From an uncultured Hyphomicrobiales bacterium (lineage in GTDB: Bacteria > Pseudomonadota > Alphaproteobacteria > Rhizobiales > Ancalomicrobiaceae): a stretch of 64,000 nucleotides of DNA. Made by a program: the position numbers and the translations under genes. Within the stretch, counting starts at the first letter, position 1, and every line of letters starts with the position of its first letter. Shown here in pieces: positions 50,697 to 60,524 of this stretch. A model generated the notes under the pieces. That model searched no databases and was not told the origin of the DNA. It saw nothing but the letters and a program-made list of their open reading frames with translations. The DNA lies in contig CAIYYN010000053.1 of the NCBI GenBank assembly GCA_903930435.1, positions 1-64,000 on the forward strand, given 5' to 3'.

Positions 50697-51419
50697 ATGA
50701 TTGATGTTGATGCCAGCGTGATCGACGACCTCGTGGTCGCCAACCATATCCTGTTCGATCAGGGGATTGTCGATGCTTTCGGCCATGTCAGCGTCCGTCA
50801 TCCCAAGCGCCCTGACCGGTTTCTACTGGCCCGCAACATGGCGCCGGGCATCGTGACGGCTGATGACATCATCGAGTTCGAACTCGATGGCACGGCGGTC
50901 AGCGACAACCGTCGTCCGTATCTGGAGCGCTTCATTCACGGCGAGATCTTCCGGGCGCGCCCCGACGTCATGGCGGTGGTGCACAGTCATTCACCCTCGA
51001 TCGTGCCCTTCAGTGTCGTTCCGACCGCACCGTTCCGCGCGGTCTGCCACATGTGCGGCTTCCTCGGGACTGGCGTCAGCCGATTTGAAATCCGCGAATG
51101 CGGCAGTGACACGACAGATCTCCTGATCCGCAGTCAGGAACTGGGATCTGCACTGGCCCGATCGCTCGGATCATCGAATGCAGTCCTGATGCGAGGCCAT
51201 GGCTCGACCGTCGTCGCGCCGGATCTTCAAAGGGCCGTCTATCGCGCCGTCTATGCGGAGGTGAACGCCAAGCTCCTCCTCGACGCCATGCGCTTGGGGC
51301 CGGTCACCTATTTGACCGATGCCGAGGCCGAGAGTTGCATGATCTCCACCGAGGGACAGGTCCATCGCCCCTGGGAAATGTGGAAAGCCGCAGCCATCGC
51401 GGCACGATCCACCCCCTGA
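50697..51419 (+). CDS. Class II aldolase/adducin-family enzyme
   Basis: The 240-residue protein has the metal-binding histidines of the family: VVHSHSPSIVPFS near residue 91 and LMRGHGSTVVAPD near 162, with FGHVSVRHP near 32. Members are aldolases for sugar phosphates or zinc-dependent decarboxylases of hydroxy-aromatic carboxylates. With a TRAP importer upstream and a keto-deoxy-sugar-acid dehydratase downstream, cleavage or decarboxylation of a sugar acid is plausible; an aromatic decarboxylase is the main alternative. AAGGGA precedes the ATG. Confidence 0.85.
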   Translation: MIDVDASVIDDLVVANHILFDQGIVDAFGHVSVRHPKRPDRFLLARNMAPGIVTADDIIEFELDGTAVSDNRRPYLERFIHGEIFRARPDVMAVVHSHSPSIVPFSVVPTAPFRAVCHMCGFLGTGVSRFEIRECGSDTTDLLIRSQELGSALARSLGSSNAVLMRGHGSTVVAPDLQRAVYRAVYAEVNAKLLLDAMRLGPVTYLTDAEAESCMISTEGQVHRPWEMWKAAAIAARSTP

Positions 51420-51509
51420 CGATATCCAAAAAAAGTCCAGTCATATTCTCAGAACCAACAGCCGGTCTGCCCTGTCGACGAGCAGCGGCAACACGACAGG
51501 GAGTACCTT

Positions 51510-52436
51510 ATGTCCGCAAAACAGAGACCCTACACAGGCGTATTTCCTGTTGCCCCAACCGTCTTCAATGATGCGGGGGAACTGGACCTCGAAGGCCAGA
51601 AGCGCTGCATTGATTTCATGATCGATGCGGGGTCGCACGGCATTTGCATTCTGGCCAACTGGTCCGAACAATTCGTGCTGACCGACGACGAGCGTGAACA
51701 GGTCATGCATGCCGTGCTCGAACATGTCGCAGGCCGTGTCCCCGTCATCGTCACCACGACGCATTTTGGCTCGCAGATCTGCGCGGCTCGCAGCAAGCGG
51801 GCACAGGATGCGGGCGCTGCCATGGTCATGGTCATGCCGCCCTACCACGGCGCGACGATCCGGGTATCAGAGGCCGGGATCTATGACTTCTTCCAGCGTG
51901 TCTCCGATGCCATCTCCATTCCGGTCATGATCCAGGATGCCCCGGTTTCGGGCACAACCCTCTCGGTACCGTTCCTTGCCCGCATGGCGCGCGAGATCGA
52001 AAATATTGCCTATTTCAAGATCGAGGTGCCTCAGGCCGCCAACAAGCTGCGTGACCTCATCGCGCAGGGGGGCGACGCGATTATTGGTCCCTGGGACGGC
52101 GAGGAAGGCATCACACTGATGGCGGATCTGGATGCGGGCGCGACAGGGGCAATGACCGGAGCTGGCTATCCCGATGGCATCCGCATGATCGTCGATCCCC
52201 ATCTGGCCGGCGATCGCAAGAGTGCCGCGGCGATGTACAAGCATTGGCTTCCATTGATCAATTTCGAGAATCGTCAGTGTGGCCTGAGTGCGGCAAAGGT
52301 CCTCATGTGCGAAGGCGGCGTGATCGCGTCCGAACGCACGCGTCACCCGGTTGCACCGCTGCATCCCGCCATTCGGGCCGGGCTGATCGAGATTGCGCGC
52401 GAGCTTGATCCATTGGTCTTGCGTTGGGCGCGCTGA
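51510..52436 (+). CDS. DapA/NanA-superfamily lyase, probably L-2-keto-3-deoxyarabonate dehydratase
   Basis: The 308-residue TIM-barrel enzyme has the Schiff-base lysine at residue 170 in AYFKIEVP. The usual YN-P motif is replaced by MIQDAPVSGT, and the segments GICILANWSEQFVL, VMVMPPYHGAT and PWDGEEGITLMADL closely resemble, from memory, the L-2-keto-3-deoxyarabonate dehydratase of Azospirillum, which also has a similar length. That enzyme makes 2-oxoglutarate semialdehyde in oxidative L-arabinose breakdown. The other genes of that pathway (arabonate dehydratase, semialdehyde dehydrogenase) are not in the window. The ATG follows GGGAG. Confidence 0.85.
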   Translation: MSAKQRPYTGVFPVAPTVFNDAGELDLEGQKRCIDFMIDAGSHGICILANWSEQFVLTDDEREQVMHAVLEHVAGRVPVIVTTTHFGSQICAARSKRAQDAGAAMVMVMPPYHGATIRVSEAGIYDFFQRVSDAISIPVMIQDAPVSGTTLSVPFLARMAREIENIAYFKIEVPQAANKLRDLIAQGGDAIIGPWDGEEGITLMADLDAGATGAMTGAGYPDGIRMIVDPHLAGDRKSAAAMYKHWLPLINFENRQCGLSAAKVLMCEGGVIASERTRHPVAPLHPAIRAGLIEIARELDPLVLRWAR

Positions 52437-52913
52437 AGCGACAGCGCTGCAAGCAAACAGGGTGAGTACATCAAATCACGGGTTTTCATTGCCCGCAGAA
52501 AATATGGTCATTGCGTTACTGGCTCTTCATGTGAGAGTTCCAAACGCAATGACCGTGCCCTTCTTTTACGACGTCTGTTTCTTCAAGTTAGAAGCTGTGT
52601 GTCGGATCTGAATTTGAATTTGCAATTTCATTGTGATGAATTAGCTCTACAAATTTTTCGAACGATGAAATTATCAAGGAGGTAAAAGTACGTATTCGCC
52701 ATTGTTATTGTTTGCTTACATTCATTTTTTATGTAATCTATAATTATAAAATTGATCTCGTAGTCAAAGTACAAAAATTAATAAAAAATTTTCTATTTGA
52801 ATGCCAGTTTCTATTAACACACCCAGTGTAACCGAATAATGATATTCTCGGGTTGTTTTATTTATCTATATGCAGCCCCGAATATACATGCAGTGCCCAT
52901 CGAAAGGTACAAA
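52437..52913. other. AT-rich gene-free interval before the globin-coupled receptor
   Basis: A 477-bp stretch, strongly AT-rich from about 52590 to 52860. A well-formed AAGGAGG at about 52676-52682 has no start codon at useful distance. I see no gene, tRNA or clear repeat. It probably contains the receptor promoter. Confidence 0.5.
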
Positions 52914-54260
52914 ATGACCGATAACTCGATGAACTTCTCAGAGCTCAAGGATCGTTTGCGCTTTGTGTCGATGACCGATGAAACGCGTCAGGACCTGCAG
53001 GTTGTCTGGACGCTCATTGAACCCAAGCTCAGCTCGGTTCTGAAGCTGTTCTATGAACATCTGCGAAAAGAACCCCGACTGGCGTCGATGCTCGGGAGCC
53101 AGCAGGAGCGCCTTGAAGGGGTGCAGGCAAAACACTGGAAGCGGCTGTTCTCCGGTCGCTTCGATGAAGAATACGCCAACAGCGTCCAGATCGTTGGTCG
53201 CGTCCATAACAGGATTGGTCTTGAACCGCGTTGGTATATTGGCGGGTATAAGCTCGTTCTGAATGAATTGACGCGTCACATCATCGCGGCAAACCGGTTT
53301 AATACAAAGCGCGCAATCAGACTTGTGGGTGCTCTGAACACCGCCGTCTTTCTTGAGATGGACCTGACTGTTTCGGTTTATTTCCAAGCCCTGACTGAAG
53401 AACGTGAAAAGCGGTCGAAGCATATTGAGGAAACATTTGAAGGCTTCAAGACGACAGTCGAGGGCCTGCTGCATTCGGTCGAAGGCGACAGCAGTCAACT
53501 GCAATCAACCGCCGAGAACCTCTCGGAAGTGGCCATTGATGCCAATAAGCAGGCCCTGTCGGCATCCAGTGCGACCGAGGAGACCTCCACAACGGTTGAC
53601 AGCGTCGCCGCTGCATCAGAGGAGCTTGCCAGTTCGATCCAGGAAATCTCACGCCAGGTCGTCGGAGCCTCGGACATCGTGCAAAAGGCGCGCGCCATGA
53701 CGTTGCAATCGTCTAACGCCGTTGAAGGGCTTGCTGCCTCTGGTCAGAAGATCGGCGCAGTCATTGATCTGATTCAGGCGATTGCGGGTCAGACCAACCT
53801 GCTGGCCCTGAATGCCACGATCGAGGCAGCCCGTGCCGGTGACGCAGGCCGCGGCTTTGCGGTTGTGGCTTCAGAGGTCAAGGAGCTCGCAGGGCAAACG
53901 GCCAAGGCGACAGAAGAGATCTCCCGCCAGGTTGCAGATATCCAGAGCGGTACGAGCCGGGCAGTCAGCTCAATCGAAGCAATCGCGGAAATTATGGCCA
54001 ATGTCGAACAGGTCACATCCGCCATTGCCGCAGCCGTCGAGGAACAAGGTGCCGCAACACGCGAAATCTCGTCAAACGTGCAAATGGCCGCAACCGGCAC
54101 TGCCACGCTGGCCCGCAATATCGTCGTCGTCGGTAATGCGATCAATTTGACCAGTCAGGCAGCCGATACGGTCCGGAATGCGACCAACTCGCTTGGCCGG
54201 CAATCGCAAGCATTGGCCGATGAAGTTCGCGGCTTCATCCACAAACTTCGCGAGGGCTGA
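52914..54260 (+). CDS. Globin-coupled methyl-accepting chemotaxis protein (HemAT-like)
   Basis: The 448-residue soluble chemoreceptor has an N-terminal sensor globin at about residues 10-165. [20 protein letters not shown] places the proximal haem histidine at His98. A helical linker leads to an MCP signalling domain with the hairpin core [24 protein letters not shown] near 310. No membrane segments are seen. Known relatives sense O2 and can bind CO or NO. I choose ATG 52914, preceded by GAAAGG; the open frame from 52839 adds an unrelated hydrophobic stretch. It follows the AT-rich gap and is probably transcribed alone. Confidence 0.95.
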   Translation: MTDNSMNFSELKDRLRFVSMTDETRQDLQVVWTLIEPKLSSVLKLFYEHLRKEPRLASMLGSQQERLEGVQAKHWKRLFSGRFDEEYANSVQIVGRVHNRIGLEPRWYIGGYKLVLNELTRHIIAANRFNTKRAIRLVGALNTAVFLEMDLTVSVYFQALTEEREKRSKHIEETFEGFKTTVEGLLHSVEGDSSQLQSTAENLSEVAIDANKQALSASSATEETSTTVDSVAAASEELASSIQEISRQVVGASDIVQKARAMTLQSSNAVEGLAASGQKIGAVIDLIQAIAGQTNLLALNATIEAARAGDAGRGFAVVASEVKELAGQTAKATEEISRQVADIQSGTSRAVSSIEAIAEIMANVEQVTSAIAAAVEEQGAATREISSNVQMAATGTATLARNIVVVGNAINLTSQAADTVRNATNSLGRQSQALADEVRGFIHKLREG

Positions 54261-54430
54261 GCGGGCTCTTGTGTTGCGCAGCGTAACAGGCGGTCGGCTC
54301 GGACGAATAGAGAGTCATTGCAACTTTCGCCTTACATACCGGTCGCAGCCTGCTAGGGTGTGAGCAGTCTGAAAAGGCGAGTATCCAACAAGCCGGAACT
54401 CCGTCTTTTGGTAACAAGAGGCCGAGTCCC

Positions 54431-55609
54431 GTGATCCAGGAACAACAAATCCCGTCGGATATCTCACCGATCCGCCTCGGCATGGTCGGAGGTGGTGAAG
54501 GGGCCTTTATTGGCGCGGTTCATCGCATTGCTGCGCGGCTTGACGGAGACTTCCAGCTTGTGGCCGGTGCCTTGTCGTCTGATCCAGAACGTGCATTGCG
54601 ATCCGCGCTGCAAATCGGTATCGCGCCAGATCGCAGCTATGCTTCATTTGACGAGATGGCCGATCGTGAGGCTGAGCGTGCCGATGGCATTGAGGCGGTG
54701 GCCGTTGTCACGCCAAACCATCTCCACTTCGCCCCGGCCAAGGCGTTTCTCGAGGCCGGCATTCATGTGATTTGCGACAAGCCCCTGACATCGACACTCG
54801 CTGATGCCTATGCGTTGAAGGAGGTCGTTGACAGATCCGGTCGCCTTTTCGTCCTGACCCATAATTACACGGGCTATCCGATGGTGCGGCAGGCCCGTGC
54901 CATGGTCGCCAATGGGGAATTGGGCCGCATCCGCCTTGTGCAGGTCGAATATGCGCAAGGCTGGCTCGCGACCAAGGTCGAAGATACCGGTTCCAAGCAG
55001 GCGGAATGGCGGACCGATCCGGCCCGGTCCGGTGCAGGCGGCGCGATTGGCGATATCGGAACGCATGCCTTCAATCTGGCAAGCTTTGTCTCCGGGCTGG
55101 AACTGGAGAGTGTCGCTGCCGATCTGACCAGCTTTGTTGAAGGCCGTCGGCTGGATGACAACGTCAACATCATGCTCCGCTTTGCCGGCGGTGCTCGCGG
55201 CCACCTCTGGGCGAGCCAGGTTGCCGCCGGACTGGAAAACGGACTGCGCTTGCGGATCTTTGGAGAGAAAGCCGGACTCGACTGGTGCCAGGAAGATCCC
55301 AACTACCTCTGGATCACGACACTTGGCGGCGACAAGCGGTTGATCACGCGCGGTGGGCCCGGCGCTTATCCTGCCGCAAACCGTGTAAGCCGCGTGCCGT
55401 CCGGTCACCCGGAGGGCTATCTGGAAGGCTTTGCAACGCTTTACCGGGAAGCAGCATGCGCCATTCGTGCAGCGCGTAGCGGTACGCCCATCGACGATGC
55501 TGTGCACTTTCCGGATATCAACGACGGCGTTCGCGGTCTTGAATTCATCGACGCGGCAGTGCGTTCGTCAGCCGCCAATGGTGTCTGGACCCGCCTCAGG
55601 ACGGCGTGA
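54431..55609 (+). CDS. Gfo/Idh/MocA-family oxidoreductase
   Basis: The 392-residue NAD(P)-dependent enzyme has the Rossmann segment IRLGMVGGGEGAFIG near residue 15, the EKP-like catalytic motif CDKPLTSTLADA near 115 and GGAIGDIGTHAFNLA near 205, holding the catalytic Asp and His. Members oxidise or reduce sugars, inositols and sugar acids. The start is GTG 54431 with AGAGG nine bases upstream; later starts would cut the Rossmann strand. It stands alone between the chemoreceptor and a convergent regulator gene, but could serve the same sugar-acid metabolism as the genes at 50697-52436. Confidence 0.92.
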   Translation: MIQEQQIPSDISPIRLGMVGGGEGAFIGAVHRIAARLDGDFQLVAGALSSDPERALRSALQIGIAPDRSYASFDEMADREAERADGIEAVAVVTPNHLHFAPAKAFLEAGIHVICDKPLTSTLADAYALKEVVDRSGRLFVLTHNYTGYPMVRQARAMVANGELGRIRLVQVEYAQGWLATKVEDTGSKQAEWRTDPARSGAGGAIGDIGTHAFNLASFVSGLELESVAADLTSFVEGRRLDDNVNIMLRFAGGARGHLWASQVAAGLENGLRLRIFGEKAGLDWCQEDPNYLWITTLGGDKRLITRGGPGAYPAANRVSRVPSGHPEGYLEGFATLYREAACAIRAARSGTPIDDAVHFPDINDGVRGLEFIDAAVRSSAANGVWTRLRTA

Positions 55610-55671
55610 TGCGAGATGCATTACAATCATCACGCTTTTCTTGAATTAAACAAAATCTGTCATTGCAGATA

Positions 55672-56082
55672 TCAAGATCTGTCTGAAGCATCTGAAGGAT
55701 CCAATTCTGTCGCCTCGGCCTTCTCGCAGTCCGATGGTGCTGGCCCGGCCAGCACGCGCTCGAGCCGTGCGATTTCTTCAGCGCCGTTCAAAAACGCCTG
55801 CCGTTCGGCTTTGCGATAGAGCGTCACAACCTCTTCGCCTAGTGCCGTCAGGCTTGCGCCGCCGCCATTTTTCCCGCCACCTTTAGCTGCAATCAACGGT
55901 CCGGAAAACATCTTGTTCAGCTCATCGGTCAGCAACCATGCCCGGCGGTAAGCCATCCCGAATTCTCGTCCCGCCGCCGAGATTGACCCTGTGCGGCGGA
56001 TGGCCTCAAGCAGCGCGATCTTGCCGTGCCCGAGCCGGCGTCCGTCGTCAAAATCCAGACGCAGTGTGATACGTGTCGGCAT
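55672..56082 (-). CDS. Standalone ModE N-terminal-type winged-helix regulator
   Basis: The 136-residue protein matches the LysR-like winged helix of ModE: LGHGKIALLEAIRRTGSISAAGREFGMAYRRAWLL is spread over residues 18-52, followed by GGKNGGGASLTALGEEVV. It lacks the C-terminal molop domains that bind molybdate, so it may respond to another ligand or need a partner. ATG 56082 is preferred over 56106 because AGG lies at a better distance and family members begin near MPTRITLRLD. A role in molybdenum-enzyme control, such as the cox genes 13 kb away, is only speculation. Confidence 0.85.
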   Translation of the reverse strand: MPTRITLRLDFDDGRRLGHGKIALLEAIRRTGSISAAGREFGMAYRRAWLLTDELNKMFSGPLIAAKGGGKNGGGASLTALGEEVVTLYRKAERQAFLNGAEEIARLERVLAGPAPSDCEKAEATELDPSDASDRS

Positions 56083-56198
56083 TCTGGACCTATGGATGTG
56101 CCGCATCTTATCGGCGATGAACGATGTCGGTTCAGGTGATCGGCCAAATGTTAGCCGCAGTTGCCCCCGGTGTCATCTGTCCGCGAGCTGCTTTTGAT

Positions 56199-57440
56199 TC
56201 ACCTCGTCCAGCGCTCGGGCCTGAATGGTGCCGCCGGAATGAAGGGCGTTTCGCCGTCCATCATCTCGGCGAGCATGCGACCCGTCGTCGGTCCCAGCGT
56301 GAAACCCTGATGACCATGGCCGAAATGCATCCATAGCCCCTTGTGCCGGGCCACTTCGCCGATGACCGGCAACATGTCCGGCATGCAGGGCCTCGTCCCG
56401 AGCCATGGCGCGTTTTCCACGGGCGCACCGAGTTCGATCAGGTCGCCCGCCAGTTCCTGAGCTCGTTCAAGCTGTTGTGGTGTTGCCGGGGCGTCATGAT
56501 AGGTCAGTTCAGCCCCGGTCGTGATGCGCAGGCCTCGGGACATGGGTGCCATTAGGTAGCCATTCGCGGCGTCCATCAAGGGCAGATTAAACGTGACCGG
56601 CGCACGATAATGCTTGTGATAGCCGCGCTTGCGCACCATCGGGAAATCATAGCCAAAGCCACGCATCAGGCGTTCCGACCACGGTCCAAGAGCGACCACA
56701 GCATGTTCAGCTTCCATCGGACCATTGTCGGTCGCAACCCGCCAGCCCCTGCCCGATGTCTGCTGCAGGCTCGCCGCATCGCCCGACACGAACGTCCCGC
56801 CAGATCTGATAAACAGGTCTGCATAAGCCTGAACCAGAGCACCCGGATCGCTGACCGGCCATGGGTCAAGCCAGTGCAGACCGCCGACCCCGCCAAACTT
56901 CAACGCTGGCTCGGCCGCCAGCAGCTCTTGCTGTGTCATGGCTTTGTAGGCCACACCATAGGCTTCCTTCAGATGCTCTGCTGACTTGAGTGCAGCTGCA
57001 AGGGCCGCGTCGGTGCGATGCAGGACACGGAATCCATCGTGCTTCGCCAGATTTGTCACACCTGCGGCCTGCATCAGCACCTGATGCTCGGCGGTCGCAG
57101 TGCGGATGATGGTAGCGTAAGCCTCCGTGATCTTGCGATGGCGTTGCGGAGCAGAATGCCACCAGTAACTCAACAGTGGCCTGAGATGTTGCGGCAAGGC
57201 AAAAAGATCATAGCGCAGGATATTGGTTTGCCCGGTCGCGATTGCAAACAGCGTAGCCATATCGCGCGGCATCGGATGCGGCTCCACGCATTCCGTCTGT
57301 ATGATACCCGCATTTCCGTAACTTGTTTCAAGCCCGGGACCGGTTCTGTCGACAAGTGCGACTGTCCACCGGCGACGCTGCAAATGCAGCGCGGCGCACA
57401 CACCCGCCATTCCGGCACCAAGAACCAAGGCTGAACGCAT
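56199..57440 (-). CDS. FAD-dependent amino acid dehydrogenase, DadA-like
   Basis: The 413-residue flavoprotein of the DAO family has the dinucleotide-binding N-terminus LVLGAGMAGVCAALHLQRR, GLETSYGNAGIIQ near residue 38, VALGPWSERLM near 250 and the C-terminal FAD segment GLWMHFGHGHQGFTLGPTTGRM. DadA-type enzymes deaminate D-amino acids and pass electrons to the respiratory chain. It lies 131 bp after the ABC operon on the same strand, so the importer may supply its substrate (an amino acid or amine). The ribosome site is weak. Confidence 0.88.
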   Translation of the reverse strand: MRSALVLGAGMAGVCAALHLQRRRWTVALVDRTGPGLETSYGNAGIIQTECVEPHPMPRDMATLFAIATGQTNILRYDLFALPQHLRPLLSYWWHSAPQRHRKITEAYATIIRTATAEHQVLMQAAGVTNLAKHDGFRVLHRTDAALAAALKSAEHLKEAYGVAYKAMTQQELLAAEPALKFGGVGGLHWLDPWPVSDPGALVQAYADLFIRSGGTFVSGDAASLQQTSGRGWRVATDNGPMEAEHAVVALGPWSERLMRGFGYDFPMVRKRGYHKHYRAPVTFNLPLMDAANGYLMAPMSRGLRITTGAELTYHDAPATPQQLERAQELAGDLIELGAPVENAPWLGTRPCMPDMLPVIGEVARHKGLWMHFGHGHQGFTLGPTTGRMLAEMMDGETPFIPAAPFRPERWTR

Positions 57441-57571
57441 TTTCGACCCGCTGCATAACTGACCAATCGCGAGTATGACGGCTTAAGCCGATCAACGGTA
57501 TCGGTATTTTACGCATACGGGACAGGCTCCTGTGTCGGGACGACAACGGAACCAATGGTCCGGTCTAATGT

Positions 57572-58699
57572 TCAGGCTAGTTCCGTCACAGCGACCGGGG
57601 CATCGACCGCTGTTCCCGGTTCATGGTTGGCCTCAGTCGTGCCGCCTTCAAGGATGATCAGATCTTCCGGCTTGAAGGCAACGGCGACAGTCGCGCCCCT
57701 GAGCGGTGGCGGATTGGCTGGATCGTTGAACGTATCGAGCGAAATCGTCTGGTGTTCAAAGCGAACGCGCACGCGCACCACGCTGCCAAGGAAGGCGACT
57801 TCCTCCACCGTACCAGCCATATGATTGCGACCATCGTTCGTCCAGCCCAATGTGGCGGCTTCAGGACGCAACGCCACGCTCACCTTTTCACCGGCCTTAG
57901 CCGTGAAGCCATGCGATGTCGTCACGTCACGACCATCGATGGAGAGCCGCATCTGGCCCCAGTCCATGACGGTAGCTTCGAGGATGTTGAGCGTACCAAC
58001 GAATGACGCCACGAACTTGGTCTTGGGCGAATTGTAAATCTCGAACGGCGCACCGATCTGGGCCGCCTTGCCCTCGTGCATGACGACAATCCGGTCCGAG
58101 ATCGACAGTGCCTCTTCCTGATCATGGGTCACGAAAATCGTCGTAATCCCGAGTTGGCGCTGCAATGCCCGGATTTCCTCGCGCAAGGATACGCGGATCT
58201 TGGCGTCGAGCGCTGACAGGGGTTCGTCGAGCAGGAGAATTTTCGGGCGAACCGCGAGAGCGCGCGCCAGCGCTACACGCTGTTGCTGGCCGCCGGACAA
58301 CTGATAGGGATAGCGATCGGCAAGCTGTGGCAGCTTGATGATCTCGAGCATTTCGGCGACGCGCGCGTCTCGTTCCGCCTTAGGAACACCCGCGAGCTTC
58401 AGGCCAAACCCGACGTTCTGGCCAACGGTCAGATTTGGGAACAAGGCGTATGCCTGAAATACCATGCCGATGTTGCGCTTGGCCGGTGGCAGATGCGAAA
58501 TTTCCTGGCCCTCAACGGTGATCGAGCCAGCCGATGGCTGCTCGAAACCGGCGATCATCCGCAAGACCGTCGTCTTGCCACAGCCCGATGGCCCGAGGAA
58601 CGATACGAACTCGCCCTGATCAACAGCCAGATCGAACTGCTGCACGACCTTCGTCGACCCGAACGATTTGACGATCGACTTGAGTTCCAGATAGGCCAT
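57572..58699 (-). CDS. ABC transporter ATP-binding protein, PotA/FbpC/PhnT type with TOBE domain
   Basis: The 375-residue ATPase has Walker [10 protein letters not shown] near residue 36, signature LSGGQQQR near 133, Walker [12 protein letters not shown] near 153 and an H-loop in FVTHDQEEAL. A C-terminal TOBE domain (VSVALRPEAATL, VAFLGSVVRVRVR) follows. I choose ATG 58699, which follows GAGGAG; the frame is open to 58720. It completes the importer whose permeases lie just upstream. Family members transport polyamines, iron or aminoethylphosphonate. Confidence 0.92.
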   Translation of the reverse strand: MAYLELKSIVKSFGSTKVVQQFDLAVDQGEFVSFLGPSGCGKTTVLRMIAGFEQPSAGSITVEGQEISHLPPAKRNIGMVFQAYALFPNLTVGQNVGFGLKLAGVPKAERDARVAEMLEIIKLPQLADRYPYQLSGGQQQRVALARALAVRPKILLLDEPLSALDAKIRVSLREEIRALQRQLGITTIFVTHDQEEALSISDRIVVMHEGKAAQIGAPFEIYNSPKTKFVASFVGTLNILEATVMDWGQMRLSIDGRDVTTSHGFTAKAGEKVSVALRPEAATLGWTNDGRNHMAGTVEEVAFLGSVVRVRVRFEHQTISLDTFNDPANPPPLRGATVAVAFKPEDLIILEGGTTEANHEPGTAVDAPVAVTELA

Positions 58700-58744
58700 C
58701 GTCCCACTCCTCAATTTCAATCCGAGGCCAAGTCGGCCGAACGG

Positions 58745-59527
58745 TCAGTGAGCCACCTTGGGGCGACGATCCCGCCCGAATACTTGCATCAACCCCATCG
58801 AAGCCCAGGTGATCGCGAAGGCAACCACCGACAGCGCCGATGCGTTGTACGGCTTGCCCGCACCGACATTCTGAAGATACGTCCCGAAAACCGGTCGGTC
58901 GAGCAGGCTGGCGATTGTAAACTCACCGATGACGATGGCAAATGTCAGGAAAGCACCTGAGAGTACCGCCGACCGCACATTCGGCAGGATCACGGTGAAC
59001 AGGATCGTTCCGAGCCCGGCACCAAGCGATTCTGCGGCTTCTGTCAGCGTCCGCACGTCAACTGTCCGCATGCCGCTATCGATGGCGCGGTACATATAGG
59101 GTAGCGCCAGCGCCACATAGGCAAAGAGCAGCAGCACGTTGGTTGCTTCGGCTGTGCCCGTCAGCGGTAGCCACGACGAGGAATTGTAAAGACGCAGGTA
59201 ACCGAACACCAGCACAATGGCCGGAATAACCAGAGGCAAAAGCGTGATGAACTCGACAATCGGCCTCAGTTTCGGTAAGCGCAACTGCACAAAATAAACC
59301 GTCGGCACGACAATCAACACACTCACAATGATCGTCAGCAGCGCGATGATCATCGAAAACAGGAAACTTTGCTGAAACTCGCCGGTGCCCAGAATCTTGT
59401 AGGCCTCAAAACTGTAGGTGCCGCGCAGCATTCGCAGCGAAAATTCAACCGTGCCCATCAAAGGCATCAGCAGATAGAAAACGCCAATGCACACGGCGAC
59501 CCAAGCGCCAACGGAGGACGTTTTCAT
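58745..59527 (-). CDS. ABC transporter permease, PotC-like
   Basis: The 260-residue inner-membrane protein has six helices and the EAA loop TLTEAAESLGAGLGTILFTVILPNVRSAVLSG split over residues 160-192. ATG 59527 overlaps the stop of the upstream permease (ATGA) and is preferred over GTG 59536. It forms the membrane channel with the PotB-like subunit. Confidence 0.9.
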   Translation of the reverse strand: MKTSSVGAWVAVCIGVFYLLMPLMGTVEFSLRMLRGTYSFEAYKILGTGEFQQSFLFSMIIALLTIIVSVLIVVPTVYFVQLRLPKLRPIVEFITLLPLVIPAIVLVFGYLRLYNSSSWLPLTGTAEATNVLLLFAYVALALPYMYRAIDSGMRTVDVRTLTEAAESLGAGLGTILFTVILPNVRSAVLSGAFLTFAIVIGEFTIASLLDRPVFGTYLQNVGAGKPYNASALSVVAFAITWASMGLMQVFGRDRRPKVAH

Positions 59528-60456
59528 TTGATCCACCTTTCACTGCGCTCTCGCAAGTAAATATAGGCCGCATTGGATGCGCCGGTGATGAGGATCATGC
59601 CAAGCGCGACAGCGAAGCCAAGGTTTTCATCGTGCAGGACGTCACCACGGATCTGGTTGTACAACTGGATAGTGATCAGGTTGAGGCTTGGCCCGGCGAG
59701 CGCATAGGCCGTGGCAATGGCACCGAATGAATTTGCGAACAGCAGAACGGTCGCACCGATCAGGCTCGGTCCCAGCACCGGCAGGCCGACATACCGCCAG
59801 TAGTCCAGGGGCGTCGCACCGAGCGTCACGGCCGCCTCGCGCCACTCCTTCTTCAGTCCATCAAGCGCAGGCGTAATGATCAGCACCATGAGCGGGATCT
59901 GGAAATAGAGGTAGGCTGCGACCACGCCCCAGAAGCTCACGACGTTGAAGCCGAGGGTGCGCAAATTGATGCCGAAGTAGCTCAGCAGCCAGCCGGTGAT
60001 CAGGCCCGTCGGTCCGATCGTTGCCAGGAAGGCAAAGGCAAGTGGTACGCCGGCAAAATTTGACGCGACACCGGACAGAGTTGTCACCGTTGGACGCAGC
60101 CAGGCCGGCAAATTCCCCAGGACGATCGCCTGTGCAACAAAAAAGCCGAGAACCGCCGCACCAAGCGCCGTGATGACGCTGATCTTGATCGAGACCAGAT
60201 AGGCATCCAGCAGGAACTGATTGGCGAAAATCTTGTAAATATTCTCGAGTGTAAACTGACCGCCCTGATCCTGGAATGCACCGATGCAGAGGAACAGGGT
60301 CGGAAGGATCAGAAACATCGCTGAGAAGAGAAAGAAAGGCACGACGCCGAAGGTCGCGATCAGCGTATTGCTCATGCGCCGGGCTGTCTTGACCTGCTGG
60401 GGAGCGGGCCCGCCCGCGTGTTCCGTGATATCTGCGAGACCAGCGCTGGACGACAT
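59524..60456 (-). CDS. ABC transporter permease, PotB-like
   Basis: The 310-residue inner-membrane protein has a cytoplasmic N-terminal tail of about 35 residues and six helices. The EAA loop is DGLKKEWREAAVTLGATPLDYWRYVGLP, split over residues 206-233. AGGA lies eight bases before the ATG. The gene follows the binding-protein gene across a hairpin at 60525-60551 and is coupled to the PotC-like gene by a four-base overlap. Confidence 0.9.
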   Translation of the reverse strand: MSSSAGLADITEHAGGPAPQQVKTARRMSNTLIATFGVVPFFLFSAMFLILPTLFLCIGAFQDQGGQFTLENIYKIFANQFLLDAYLVSIKISVITALGAAVLGFFVAQAIVLGNLPAWLRPTVTTLSGVASNFAGVPLAFAFLATIGPTGLITGWLLSYFGINLRTLGFNVVSFWGVVAAYLYFQIPLMVLIITPALDGLKKEWREAAVTLGATPLDYWRYVGLPVLGPSLIGATVLLFANSFGAIATAYALAGPSLNLITIQLYNQIRGDVLHDENLGFAVALGMILITGASNAAYIYLRERSERWIK

Positions 60457-60524
60457 GAGTGTTTCCTGTGTCCGTCAAGGTTCAACCGGAGAGGCCTGAC
60501 AACAAGATCAGTTCAAGAGAAAAT

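Noticed and set aside
52676-52700. A small gene after the strong AAGGAGG near 52676
   Set aside because: No ATG, GTG or TTG at proper spacing opens a frame of any useful length.
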